Origin: Bryobacterales bacterium
Lineage (GTDB): Bacteria > Acidobacteriota > Terriglobia > Bryobacterales > Bryobacteraceae
DNA: 17,687 bases
Assembly (NCBI GenBank): GCA_025462985.1
Contig: JAOAPP010000026.1
Location: forward strand, 1-17,687
Direction of reading: 5' to 3'
A model generated the notes under the pieces. That model was not told the origin of the DNA. It made no database searches and saw only the letters and a program-made list of their open reading frames with translations. Position 1 is the stretch's first letter. Every line of letters begins with the position of its first letter. This document shows, piece after piece, positions 1 through 8,444 of the stretch. A program made the position numbers and the translations under genes.

Positions 1-17
1 TGTCATAAGAGCGTCTA

Positions 18-30
18 GTCTTCTGTCCCA
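18..30 (+). repeat. Left terminal inverted repeat of the IS630 element
   Basis: This is the 13-base left end of the insertion sequence. It pairs with 1194-1206 with a single mismatch and is preceded by the duplicated TA at 16-17. The base before TA is also complementary to its partner beyond the right TA (C15 and G1209), which may be coincidence. Confidence 0.85.
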
Positions 31-85
31 GAAATCAGTGAACTAAATATCAAGGCAGCTCGTCTAACATCTGAGGAGGTCTTGG

Positions 86-355
86 ATGCGGACCGGGCGG
101 CCCAAACAGGCATTGAGATTGACCGAAGAAGAACGCGATGGGCTCCACTCACTGACACATCGGGCGCGCAGCCAACCGTTACTGGCTCGGCGCGCGCGAG
201 TGGTGCTGGCATGTGCCGAGGGACTCGACAATAAAACCGTGGCGCGAAAACTGCGCGGCTCGCTGGGCATGGTCGGCAAGTGGCGTTCCCGATTTCTGGA
301 AGCTCGGCTGGAAGGGCTGTATGACGACCGCGACCAGGGGCACCCCGCAAGGTGA
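86..355 (+). pseudogene. IS630 transposase, N-terminal part (ends early after a frameshift)
   Basis: This 89-residue frame encodes the helix-turn-helix DNA-binding half of an IS630 transposase, which recognises the element's ends. A strong ribosome-binding site (GAGGAGG, 73-79) lies 6 bases before ATG 86. Residues 1-81 look genuine and end in GLYDD. The last residues (RDQGHPAR) appear to be out of frame, because the -1 frame over the same bases reads [12 protein letters not shown], which I recall as the normal continuation in single-ORF relatives. The simplest reading is that one extra base lies around 323-336, so this is the front piece of a broken gene of about 363 residues. Programmed frameshifting is possible in this family, but I see no slippery heptamer at the junction. 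Confidence 0.8.
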
Positions 356-1176
356 GCGATGCCCAGGTCGAAAAAGTCATCATTCAGACCTTGGAAAGCA
401 CGCCGCGCGGCGAAACGCATTGGAGCACGCGGGGCTTAGCAAAAGGCACCGGTCTCAGCCGGATGACGATCAGCCGGATTTGGCATGCCTTCGGTTTGCA
501 ACCACATCGTACGGAGACGTTCAAGCTGTCGCCAGATCCGCAACTGATCGAGAAAGTGCGCGACATCGTCGGTCTGTATATGAACCCACCCGATCACGCG
601 CTAGTCTTCTGTGTGGATGAGAAGAGCCAGATTCAGGCACTGGACCGCACGCAACCGCTGCTACCGTTACGGCCAGGACAATTGGAGCGCGGCACGCATG
701 ATTACAAACGGCATGGAACGACTTCGCTGTTTGCCGCGCTGGAGTTGAAAACCAGTCGTGTCATCGGCCAACTACATCGGCGGCACCGCTCGCGTGAGTT
801 CCGGGAATTCTTGGATGTGATCGAGGCTCAAGTGCCCGCCGAGTTGGAGGTTCATATCATTGTGGACAATTACGGCACTCACAAAACTGCCATGATTCGG
901 AAGTGGTTCGCTAAGCGCCCACGCTTCCACGTCCATTTCACGCCCCCTTACGGTTCCTGGATCAATTTGGTCGAACGCTGGTTTGCTGAGCTCACCAACA
1001 AGCGCATTCGACGTGGCGTGTTCCGCAGCGTGAAAGAATTGGAAGCCGCCATCCGGGAGTACATCGCCGTGCATAACGAAAACCCAAAGCCCTTCGTTTG
1101 GACCAGAACGGCGGATCAAATCCTGGCCAGTATCGCCCGTTACGCGCAGCGCACGGTTGTCAAACCGTCTTCTTGA
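352..1176 (+). pseudogene. IS630 transposase, C-terminal DDE catalytic part (frameshifted from the N-terminal frame)
   Basis: This frame carries the rest of the IS630 transposase: a second helix-turn-helix (around [16 protein letters not shown]) and the RNase H-like DDE domain that cuts and joins DNA. The three acidic residues are visible in [18 protein letters not shown] and the glutamate of [11 protein letters not shown], so the catalytic part is intact. It is open from at least 325 without a stop, and in that -1 frame it joins smoothly to the N-terminal frame near 328. The GTG at 352 overlaps the upstream TGA (GTGA), so some coupled translation of this part alone is possible, but it would lack the first DNA-binding region. 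Taken together the element is probably no longer autonomous unless frameshifting occurs. Confidence 0.8.
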
Positions 1177-1193
1177 CTTATGTCACGAACCAT

Positions 1194-1206
1194 TGGGACA
1201 GGAGAC
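1194..1206 (-). repeat. Right terminal inverted repeat of the IS630 element
   Basis: This is the right end of the insertion sequence. Read on the minus strand it matches 18-30 at 12 of 13 positions. TA at 1207-1208 directly follows and duplicates the TA at 16-17, marking the precise insertion site. Confidence 0.85.
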
Positions 1207-1209
1207 TAG

Positions 1210-1440
1210 GGGCGGCAGCAGATTAACTGAGCTCCGGCTCCACTGTTTCGTTCGGCTCCAACTTGCGAACCGGCCCGGCTGACGATCGCCGATTCTGGTC
1301 TAGGCCGAAGCGGAGCGAATCTTTCGTTACCGTTCTTCTAATATTAATATGGCGCAGGGGGACAGTTTTTTGCTTGCTCCCCTGAGCCAAACTTGTGCGG
1401 TCGAGCACACTTCTTAATCTAGACTGTTTTGGGAGAGTGA
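1210..1440 (+). promoter_or_regulatory. Leader region between the IS and the giant kinase gene
   Basis: These 231 bases hold no gene that I can support. Visible elements are an AT-rich 10-base perfect palindrome (ATATTAATAT, 1341-1350) that overlaps a plausible -10 box (TAATAT, 1339-1344) without a good -35, a weak six-pair stem (1356-1361 with 1378-1383), and a short inverted repeat at 1394-1409. The promoter of the signalling operon most likely lies here, but no sigma-70 pair is convincing. GGGAG at 1431-1435 serves as ribosome-binding site for the ATG at 1441. Confidence 0.4.
1394..1409. promoter_or_regulatory. Possible operator: short inverted repeat upstream of the kinase operon
   Basis: TGTGC, six bases, then GCACA forms a perfect 5-base inverted repeat 31 bases before the kinase start codon. 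The size and position fit a repressor or activator half-site pair, but a repeat this short can arise by chance and no regulator is identified. Confidence 0.2.
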
Positions 1441-4400
1441 ATGACACCCTTCACTGATGTGATGGACGCGAAGGAACTGGTCGCAGTTTTGGTCGCATTC
1501 CGGAAGGGCGACTTCTCGGCCCGCCTTCCTGTGGACCAGACGGGGATCGCCGGGAAGATCGCAGACACGCTGAACGAGATCTTCGAGCTGAACGAGACGA
1601 TGGCGAACGAATTGTCGCGGATCAGCACGGCAGTGGGCAAAGAGGGCAAGATCAACCAGCGCGCCTTCCTGGCTACCGGTTCGGGCGGGTGGGGAGCGTG
1701 CGTCAACTCTGTCAACAGCCTCATCTCGGACCTGGTCCAGCCGTCGACCGAAATTGCGCGTGTTATCGGGGCAGTGGCTCAGGGCGACTTATCTCAGAAG
1801 ATGTCGCTTGAAGTGGAGGGCCGCCCGCTGCAAGGGGAGTTCGTACGTACTGCTCGCGTGGTGAATACCATGGTCGATCAGCTGAACTCGTTTTCCTCTG
1901 AGGTCACGCGGGTGGCGCGCGAGGTGGGAACAGAAGGAAAGCTTGGCGGCCAGGCCGTGGTGACCGGCGTTGCCGGTACGTGGAAAGACTTGACGGACTC
2001 GGTCAACTCCATGGCCTCAAATCTGACAAACCAGGTTCGCAATATCGCGGAAGTGACGACGGCCGTTGCAAAGGGGGATCTCTCCCGAAAGATCACCGTC
2101 AACGTCCAAGGTGAAATTCTTGAGCTGAAGAACACGATCAATACGATGGTGGACCAGCTTTCGTCCTTTGCTTCGGAAGTGACCCGCGTGGCGCGTGAAG
2201 TGGGTACGGAAGGCAAGCTCGGCGGTCAGGCAGACGTCAAAGGCGTGGCCGGCACATGGAAAGATCTGACAGACTCCGTCAACCTGATGGCCGGCAACTT
2301 GACTGGCCAGGTCCGCAACATTGCTGAAGTCACTACGGCCGTCGCCCGCGGCGACCTTTCCCGAAAAATTACCGTCGAGGTACGCGGCGAGATCCTTGAG
2401 TTGAAGAACACAATCAACACGATGGTGGACCAACTGTCGTCGTTCGCCTCCGAGGTTACGCGCGTGGCTCGGGAGGTGGGTACCGAGGGTAAGCTGGGCG
2501 GTCAGGCAATGGTGAAAGGCGTGGGCGGCGTTTGGAAGGATTTGACGGACTCGGTCAACTCCATGGGCGGCAATCTGACGGCGCAGGTGCGCAACATTGC
2601 CGAAGTGACTACCGCGGTGGCCAACGGCGACCTTTCGCGCAAGATCACGGTGGACGTGCGCGGCGAGATTCTTGCGCTCAAAGAAACCATTAACACAATG
2701 GTTGACCAACTTTCGTCGTTCGCCTCAGAGGTGACGCGCGTTGCCCGTGAAGTGGGGACTGAAGGCAAGCTGGGCGGGCAGGCTGATGTTAAGGGTGTCG
2801 GTGGCGTTTGGAAGGATCTGACCGATTCGGTGAACTCGATGGCGTCGAACCTGACGAACCAGGTACGCAATATCGCTGAGGTCACAACGGCTGTGGCGAA
2901 GGGCGATCTGTCCCGAACCATCACGGTGGAAGTGCGCGGCGAGATTCTTGAACTTAAAAATACGATCAACACCATGGTTGATCAGCTTTCGTCGTTCGCT
3001 TCGGAGGTGACGCGAGTTGCCCGCGAGGTGGGGACCGAGGGCAAGCTCGGCGGCCAAGCCGATGTGAAAGGCGTGGCCGGCACCTGGCGCGATTTGACGG
3101 AATCGGTGAATTCGATGGCCGGCAATCTTACAGCGCAGGTCCGTAATATTGCTGAAGTGACTACGGCCGTGGCGCGAGGCGATCTTTCGCGCAAGATCAC
3201 GGTGGATGTGCGCGGTGAAATTCTTGAGCTGAAGAACACCATCAACACGATGGTGGACCAGCTGAATGCGTTCGCCTCTGAGGTCACGCGCGTAGCTCGC
3301 GAGGTGGGGACCGAGGGCAAGCTCGGAGGTCAGGCCGATGTGCGCGGTGTTGCCGGAACGTGGAAGGATCTGACAGAGTCTGTCAACTCGATGGCTTCAA
3401 ATCTGACGGCTCAGGTCCGCAACATCGCGGACGTGACCACCGCCGTGGCGAAAGGCGATCTTTCGCGCAAGATCACGGTGGATGCGCGGGGCGAGATTCT
3501 GGCGCTGAAAGAAACCATTAACACGATGGTGGACCAACTGTCGTCATTCGCTTCCGAAGTGACGCGCGTGGCACGCGAAGTCGGTACGGAAGGTAAGCTT
3601 GGCGGTCAGGCCGATGTGTACGGCGTGGCCGGGACGTGGAAGGATCTGACCGAGTCGGTGAACTCGATGGCATCGAACCTGACCAATCAGGTGCGGAACA
3701 TCGCGCAGGTGACGACGGCGGTGGCCATGGGCGATCTCTCGCGCAAGATCACCGTGGACGTCCGCGGTGAAATTCTTGAGCTGAAGAACACGATTAACAC
3801 GATGGTGGATCAGCTGAATTCGTTCGCTTCCGAAGTGACTCGCGTAGCTCGTGAGGTGGGGACGGAAGGCAAACTGGGCGGTCAGGCTGACGTGTATGGG
3901 GTTGGCGGGACGTGGAAAGATCTCACCGACTCTGTAAACCTGATGGCCGCGAATCTCACGACACAGGTCCGCGGTATTGCGAAGGTGGTCACGGCGGTCG
4001 CGAACGGCGATCTTGAGCGTAAGCTGGTTCTCGAAACCAAGGGAGAAATCGCAGAGCTCGCCGATACGATCAACGCGATGATCGACACGCTCGCGACGTT
4101 TGCCGACCAGGTAACTACGGTGGCGCGAGAGGTGGGTATTGAAGGAAAGCTCGGCGGCCAGGCGCGCGTGCCAGGTGCGGCCGGTATCTGGCGCGGCCTC
4201 ACGGACAACGTCAATCAGCTTGCGGCCAATCTCACCACGCAGGTACGCGCGATTGCCGAAGTGGCAACGGCCGTTACCAAAGGCGATCTGACGCGCTCCA
4301 TCACAGTGGAAGCTCTCGGGGAGGTGGCCGCACTCAAAGACAATGTCAATGAAATGATCGGCAACCTGGCGGAGACAACGCGCAAGAACACAGACCAGGA

Positions 4401-7400
4401 CTGGCTGAAGACGAACATCGCCAAATTCACACGGATGGTGCAGGGGCAGCGTGATCTTCTGACCGTGGCCGAACTGCTGCTCTCAGAACTCGCTCCACTC
4501 GTGAGCGCGCAGCGCGCAACGTTTTACATTTCCGACTCGAGCAACGATAAACCGGTCCTGAAGTTCATGGCGGGCTACGCTTACGACGACTGCGCCACCC
4601 TACCGAAGCAATTCACGATCGGCCAAGGGTTGGTTGGGCAGTGTGCGAAGGAAAAGCAGCGCATTTTGGTTCGCGATGTTCCAAAAGATTACATCCGGAT
4701 CAACTCCAGCCTCGGCTCGGCCACTCCGGTGAGCATCGTGGTGCTTCCCGTTCTGTTCGAGCGTGAGGTGAAGGCGGTCGTGGAGCTGGCATCGTTCCAG
4801 CGGCTTTCCGACATCCACCTGGCGTTTTTGGACCAGCTCACGGAGAGTATTGGCATCGTGCTGAATACGATCGCGGCCACGATGCGTACCGAGCAACTCC
4901 TGACGCAGAGTCAGGCGCTTGCCGAAGAGCTCCAGAAGACGAACGCCGAGCTGCAGGAGAAGGCGCAACTGCTTGCCGAGCAGAATACTGAGGTCGAAGC
5001 GAAGAACCGTGAGATAGAGCAGGCGAAGCAGGCGCTGGAAGAAAAAGCCGAACAGCTGGCGCTCACCTCCAAGTACAAGAGTGAGTTCCTGGCCAACATG
5101 TCGCACGAACTCAGGACGCCGCTCAATAATCTATTGATTCTGGCGCGCGTTCTTGCCGATAACACGGAAGGGAATCTCAACTTGAAGCAAGTGAAGTTCG
5201 CGGAGACGATTCACTCGTCCGGAACCGATCTGCTCGCTCTGATCAATGACATTCTGGACCTTTCGAAGATCGAGTCCGGGAAGATGGATGTGGAGGTCGG
5301 CAACATCCGATTCGCCGAGCTCCAGGACTACTGTGCGCGCACGTTCCGCCACGTGGCAGACGGCAAGGGGCTCGATTTCACGATCGATGTCGACTCGCAG
5401 GTTGCGGGAGAGGTAATTCGCACCGACGCGAAGCGACTGCAACAGGTTCTGAAGAACCTGCTCTCGAACGCGCTGAAGTTTACGGAGCATGGTTCGGTGC
5501 GGCTGCGGATTGAACGCACATCGGAAGGCTGGAGCAGCACACACCCAGTACTGAATCGCGCCAAGAGCGTGATTGCATTCTCTGTTACGGACACAGGCAT
5601 AGGAATCGCACAGGAGAAGCAGCGCATCATCTTCGAAGCGTTCCAACAAGCGGACGGAACGACCAGCCGCAAGTACGGCGGAACAGGTCTGGGCCTGTCG
5701 ATCAGCCGTGAGCTGGCGCGTCTGCTGGGCGGTGAAATTCGTCTGCAGAGCGGACCCGGGCGCGGCAGCATCTTTACGCTATATCTGCCGCAGGCCTACA
5801 TCGCGTCGGCTCCGAAGCTGGAAGGCGTCGACACGACACTGCTGCGCAAGGCAACTGAGGCGCAACAGAGTTCGGATGTGGATATCATTTTCCCTTCGAC
5901 CACGACCGTGCCGGTGGAAGATCTGGTGGTCGATGACGACAGGAACATGACCTCACCCGGCGACCGCATTCTGCTGATCGTTGAAGATGACGTGGCTTTC
6001 GCGCGCATCATGGTGGATGTTGCTCACTCGCGCGGGCTGAAGGCGCTGGTAGCGCTGCGGGGCGCTACGGCGCTGACACTTGTTCGCGAATTCAAGCCGA
6101 GCGCCATTACATTGGATGTCCGCTTGCCAGATATGAGCGGCTGGGCTCTGCTGGATCGGCTCAAGCACGATTCGCTCACTGCGCACATCCCCGTCCACAT
6201 CGTTTCGGGTCATGAAGAGAGCCGGCGCGGGTTCAAACTGGGCGCAGCGAGTTGCCTTCAAAAAGTGCTGACGAAGGAAACGCTCGAAGAGGCGTTCGAA
6301 ATTGTACAGCGATCGATGGCAGGCGGCAAGAAAACCGTCCTGCTGGTTGGCGAAACCGACGTTCGCCTGAACGACATCCGGAACCTCATCAGCGGCCCGG
6401 ACCTGACCATCATTCAGACGAATGCTCTAGGCGAGGCCATGCAGGTTGTCAATGACCAGCATGTCCATACGATTATTCTCGACTGGGTGCTGCCCGACAA
6501 AGCGTGGTTTGAGTTCATTGAGTCTGTTCAGTCGAAGCTTTCTCCGTACGTTCCGCCCATTATCGTTTCCGGCACTCCAAGGCTTTCTGAGGAGCAGATT
6601 GCAGAAATACACAATCGGGCCCGCAGCAGCGCGGTGCGCTACGCTCCTTCGATCGAACGCGTATTCGCCGAGGCCGTTCTACTCCTGCACAGAAACGAGC
6701 GTGAGCTGAACGAGGAGCAAAGAGCAGTGCTCGAGGAAGTCCGGCAAACCGATCCGCCACTTGCGGGACGTAAGGTTCTGGTCATCGACGACGATCTCCG
6801 CAACATCTTTGCGCTGACGAGCGTTCTGGAACAGCGGCAACTACAGGTCCTCCATGCTGAAAACGGCCGAACCGGGATAGAGATGCTGAAGAGCTCCAGG
6901 GACGTGGATATCGTCCTGATGGACGTCATGATGCCTGAAATGGACGGGTATGAGACCACGCGGGCAATTCGCCAGATTCCCGAGTTCAGCTCGCTTCCGA
7001 TTATTGCGCTGACCGCAAAGGCTATGAAAGGCGATCGGGAAAAGTGCCTGCTCGCGGGTGCATCGGACTACGTGACCAAACCGGTCGATCTGGAGCAGCT
7101 CTTCTCTGTCATGCGCGTGTGGATCGGTCGAGACGATGACGCCAGATTCGAGATGGGGGCGCTTTCGGTACCGAACTGGCTGTCCGATCACGATGTGATC
7201 GTCGACGACGATCGCTATAAGACCGAAGCCGGCGATCGCGTTCTGTTGGTGATTGAGGACGATCCCACATTCGCACGCATCATGGTGGACCGCGCACACA
7301 AAAGCGGAGCCAAAGTACTGGTTGCTCTCCGGGGCAGTACGGCGCTGGCGCTCGCACGCGAGTTCAAGCCACGCGCTATCACGCTGGACATCAAACTGCC

Positions 7401-8442
7401 GGACATGAGCGGGTGGACGGTGCTCGATTTGCTGAAGCACGATCCGGCGACCCGGCATATACCCGTTCACGTTCTTTCAAGTGACGAAAACAGCCGCCGT
7501 GGATTTATGCTGGGGGCTATGACGTGCGCTCAGAAGGCCCCAGACACAATCGCTCTGGACGGCGTATTCAACCTGATTCAGGGGTCGATGGAGGAGCGGA
7601 CCAGAAAAATCATGCTGGTCACCGCCAATGCGCGACTGCGCCGGGAGATCTGCAGTTTTATCGGCGGCGTGGATGTCCAATTCACCCATGTTTCTTCCAG
7701 CCGAGAGTCTTTGCGGGCGCTGGCGGTGGAGCGCGTCGACTCCATCATTGTTGACTGGGTGCTCTCTGAAATCGGCGGGACCGAGTTTATCGAAAAGGTG
7801 CAAACTCAGCTCTCGCCTCATGTTCCGCCCGTGCTTGTCCTTGGGAGCCGAAAGCTCAGCAGCAGTCAGGGCGCGGAGCTACACGGCCTCTCGCGAATCA
7901 GCGCCGTCCGGTACGCTCCCTCGCTTGAACGCCTGCTCGAAGAATCCGTTCTGGCGCTTCATCGATCGGAAGATTCGCTCAGCGAATTTCAGAAGGAGCA
8001 GATCGCAAAGCTCCGCCAGAATGATCCCATACTGGCCGGGTGCAAGGTGCTGGTAGTGGATGACGATATCCGGAACATTTTCGCGCTCACCAGCGTGCTC
8101 GAACGACATCAAGTGGAAGTATTTCACGCGGAGAATGGTCGCGGCGGGATCGAGGTGCTGGAGGCCAATTCCGGAATCGACCTTGTGCTGATGGACATCA
8201 TGATGCCCGGGATGGACGGATATGAGACCACCAGAACCGTGCGGCAGGACCCACGATTCGAATCGCTGCCGATCATAGCTCTGACGGCAAAGGCTATGAA
8301 AGGCGACCGCGAGAAGTGTCTGCAGGCCGGTGCCACCGACTATGTCACCAAGCCGGTGGACCTCGATCACCTGTTTTCAGTGATGCGTGTCTGCATTTCG
8401 CGCCCGCTCGACAAATCTCACGTGCTTGGCGACGGAGGTTGA
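1441..8442 (+). CDS. Giant cytoplasmic hybrid histidine kinase: HAMP array, GAF, HisKA/HATPase, six receiver-like domains
   Basis: This is a sensor kinase of 2333 residues. Residues 1 to about 984 are a HAMP array: a divergent first part, then repeats of exactly 92 residues marked by [13 protein letters not shown] and [11 protein letters not shown]. There is no signal peptide or membrane segment, so it should be soluble. A GAF domain (about 1000-1140) and a coiled coil (about 1150-1215) follow. The phosphorylated histidine is H1222 ([10 protein letters not shown]); the ATPase has its N box at N1343, DTGIGI from D1384 and GGTGLGLS. The C-terminus holds REC, degenerate REC, REC, repeated once, with aspartates D1559, D1681, D1828, then D1983, D2105, D2252. 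The HAMP-kinase-receiver layout resembles fungal group III (Nik1/Os-1) osmosensing kinases and large bacterial relatives; the actual stimulus is unknown. ATG 1441 is supported by GGGAG at 1431-1435. It is the first gene of a three-gene signalling operon. Confidence 0.93.
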   Translation: MTPFTDVMDAKELVAVLVAFRKGDFSARLPVDQTGIAGKIADTLNEIFELNETMANELSRISTAVGKEGKINQRAFLATGSGGWGACVNSVNSLISDLVQPSTEIARVIGAVAQGDLSQKMSLEVEGRPLQGEFVRTARVVNTMVDQLNSFSSEVTRVAREVGTEGKLGGQAVVTGVAGTWKDLTDSVNSMASNLTNQVRNIAEVTTAVAKGDLSRKITVNVQGEILELKNTINTMVDQLSSFASEVTRVAREVGTEGKLGGQADVKGVAGTWKDLTDSVNLMAGNLTGQVRNIAEVTTAVARGDLSRKITVEVRGEILELKNTINTMVDQLSSFASEVTRVAREVGTEGKLGGQAMVKGVGGVWKDLTDSVNSMGGNLTAQVRNIAEVTTAVANGDLSRKITVDVRGEILALKETINTMVDQLSSFASEVTRVAREVGTEGKLGGQADVKGVGGVWKDLTDSVNSMASNLTNQVRNIAEVTTAVAKGDLSRTITVEVRGEILELKNTINTMVDQLSSFASEVTRVAREVGTEGKLGGQADVKGVAGTWRDLTESVNSMAGNLTAQVRNIAEVTTAVARGDLSRKITVDVRGEILELKNTINTMVDQLNAFASEVTRVAREVGTEGKLGGQADVRGVAGTWKDLTESVNSMASNLTAQVRNIADVTTAVAKGDLSRKITVDARGEILALKETINTMVDQLSSFASEVTRVAREVGTEGKLGGQADVYGVAGTWKDLTESVNSMASNLTNQVRNIAQVTTAVAMGDLSRKITVDVRGEILELKNTINTMVDQLNSFASEVTRVAREVGTEGKLGGQADVYGVGGTWKDLTDSVNLMAANLTTQVRGIAKVVTAVANGDLERKLVLETKGEIAELADTINAMIDTLATFADQVTTVAREVGIEGKLGGQARVPGAAGIWRGLTDNVNQLAANLTTQVRAIAEVATAVTKGDLTRSITVEALGEVAALKDNVNEMIGNLAETTRKNTDQDWLKTNIAKFTRMVQGQRDLLTVAELLLSELAPLVSAQRATFYISDSSNDKPVLKFMAGYAYDDCATLPKQFTIGQGLVGQCAKEKQRILVRDVPKDYIRINSSLGSATPVSIVVLPVLFEREVKAVVELASFQRLSDIHLAFLDQLTESIGIVLNTIAATMRTEQLLTQSQALAEELQKTNAELQEKAQLLAEQNTEVEAKNREIEQAKQALEEKAEQLALTSKYKSEFLANMSHELRTPLNNLLILARVLADNTEGNLNLKQVKFAETIHSSGTDLLALINDILDLSKIESGKMDVEVGNIRFAELQDYCARTFRHVADGKGLDFTIDVDSQVAGEVIRTDAKRLQQVLKNLLSNALKFTEHGSVRLRIERTSEGWSSTHPVLNRAKSVIAFSVTDTGIGIAQEKQRIIFEAFQQADGTTSRKYGGTGLGLSISRELARLLGGEIRLQSGPGRGSIFTLYLPQAYIASAPKLEGVDTTLLRKATEAQQSSDVDIIFPSTTTVPVEDLVVDDDRNMTSPGDRILLIVEDDVAFARIMVDVAHSRGLKALVALRGATALTLVREFKPSAITLDVRLPDMSGWALLDRLKHDSLTAHIPVHIVSGHEESRRGFKLGAASCLQKVLTKETLEEAFEIVQRSMAGGKKTVLLVGETDVRLNDIRNLISGPDLTIIQTNALGEAMQVVNDQHVHTIILDWVLPDKAWFEFIESVQSKLSPYVPPIIVSGTPRLSEEQIAEIHNRARSSAVRYAPSIERVFAEAVLLLHRNERELNEEQRAVLEEVRQTDPPLAGRKVLVIDDDLRNIFALTSVLEQRQLQVLHAENGRTGIEMLKSSRDVDIVLMDVMMPEMDGYETTRAIRQIPEFSSLPIIALTAKAMKGDREKCLLAGASDYVTKPVDLEQLFSVMRVWIGRDDDARFEMGALSVPNWLSDHDVIVDDDRYKTEAGDRVLLVIEDDPTFARIMVDRAHKSGAKVLVALRGSTALALAREFKPRAITLDIKLPDMSGWTVLDLLKHDPATRHIPVHVLSSDENSRRGFMLGAMTCAQKAPDTIALDGVFNLIQGSMEERTRKIMLVTANARLRREICSFIGGVDVQFTHVSSSRESLRALAVERVDSIIVDWVLSEIGGTEFIEKVQTQLSPHVPPVLVLGSRKLSSSQGAELHGLSRISAVRYAPSLERLLEESVLALHRSEDSLSEFQKEQIAKLRQNDPILAGCKVLVVDDDIRNIFALTSVLERHQVEVFHAENGRGGIEVLEANSGIDLVLMDIMMPGMDGYETTRTVRQDPRFESLPIIALTAKAMKGDREKCLQAGATDYVTKPVDLDHLFSVMRVCISRPLDKSHVLGDGG
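2029..4236 (+). repeat. Eight full tandem 276-bp units encoding the 92-residue HAMP repeats
   Basis: Within the giant kinase gene, units begin at 2029, 2305, 2581, 2857, 3133, 3409, 3685 and 3961, each 276 bp with no insertion or deletion. Diverged partial copies flank them (about 1750-2028 and 4237-4370). The landmark EGKLGG falls at 1933 and every 276 bp after that to 4141, nine times. All nine are spelled with different codons although the protein is the same. Central units are nearly identical at protein level; the unit at 3961 and what follows are more diverged. Each 92-residue unit probably folds as a pair of HAMP modules in a long parallel coiled-coil rod. Confidence 0.92.
5926..7140 (+). 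repeat. Receiver cassette, copy 1 (REC, degenerate REC, REC) within the giant kinase
   Basis: This copy encodes roughly residues 1496-1900. It begins with a VVDDDR motif and ends with VMRV after the KPVD motif of the last receiver. Phospho-acceptor aspartates are at codons 6115, 6481 and 6922. Every landmark recurs exactly 1272 bp (424 codons) downstream in copy 2, so the two copies arose by one in-frame tandem duplication. Confidence 0.88.
7198..8412 (+). repeat. Receiver cassette, copy 2 (REC, degenerate REC, REC) within the giant kinase
   Basis: This is the second copy of the three-receiver cassette, roughly residues 1920-2324. Its aspartate codons at 7387, 7753 and 8194 lie exactly 1272 bp after those of copy 1. 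It opens with IVDDDR and also ends in VMRV after KPVD. The last receivers of the two copies are the most alike (both have the [15 protein letters not shown] segment), while the first and middle ones have diverged more. Confidence 0.88.
8434..8438 (+). promoter_or_regulatory. Ribosome-binding site that fixes a GTG start for the second signalling gene
   Basis: GGAGG lies inside the last codons of the giant kinase, six bases before the GTG at 8445. It argues for that start rather than an in-frame ATG at 8316, which would add 43 residues of shadow sequence overlapping the upstream receiver. Confidence 0.8.
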
Positions 8443-8444
8443 GA

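Larger units (their letters stand above)
16..1208 (+). mobile_element. IS630-family insertion sequence, complete ends with TA target duplication
   Basis: The element proper spans about 18-1206. Its left end (18-30, GTCTTCTGTCCCA) and the reverse complement of its right end (1194-1206, GTCTCCTGTCCCA) match at 12 of 13 bases. A TA dinucleotide lies directly outside each end (16-17 and 1207-1208), which is the target-site duplication expected of IS630/Tc1-mariner elements. Inside is one transposase locus on the plus strand (86-1176), broken into two frames. Length about 1.19 kb is normal for the family. Only 15 bases of left flank are visible, so what was interrupted cannot be told. On the right the element sits about 230 bp upstream of the giant kinase gene and could influence its expression. 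Family assignment is strong; the exact IS name is not known to me. Confidence 0.9.

Noticed and set aside
601..612. A 12-base exact copy of the sequence at the left IS boundary (15-26) inside the transposase gene
   Set aside because: It lies in codons for the conserved segment before the first catalytic aspartate, and only 9 of the 12 bases belong to the element itself. Chance similarity is the simplest explanation.
1356..1383. G-run/C-run stem upstream of the kinase as a terminator
   Set aside because: The stem is only six pairs, including one wobble, with a 16-base loop. The T-run sits inside the loop and not after the stem, so it does not fit a factor-independent terminator.
1223..1447. 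A 74-residue minus-strand frame between the IS and the kinase gene
   Set aside because: It has no recognisable motif and no ribosome-binding site that I can support, and it covers the probable promoter and start region of the kinase.
2017..2709. Minus-strand open frames repeated across the HAMP array
   Set aside because: Their apparent repetitiveness only mirrors the 276-bp repeat on the coding strand, and they lack start signals and any known fold.
8316..8444. Longer N-terminus for the REC-PAS-kinase starting at ATG 8316
   Set aside because: The extra 43 residues overlap the last receiver of the giant kinase in another frame and have no domain character. GGAGG before GTG 8445 and the onset of the receiver fold favour the shorter start.
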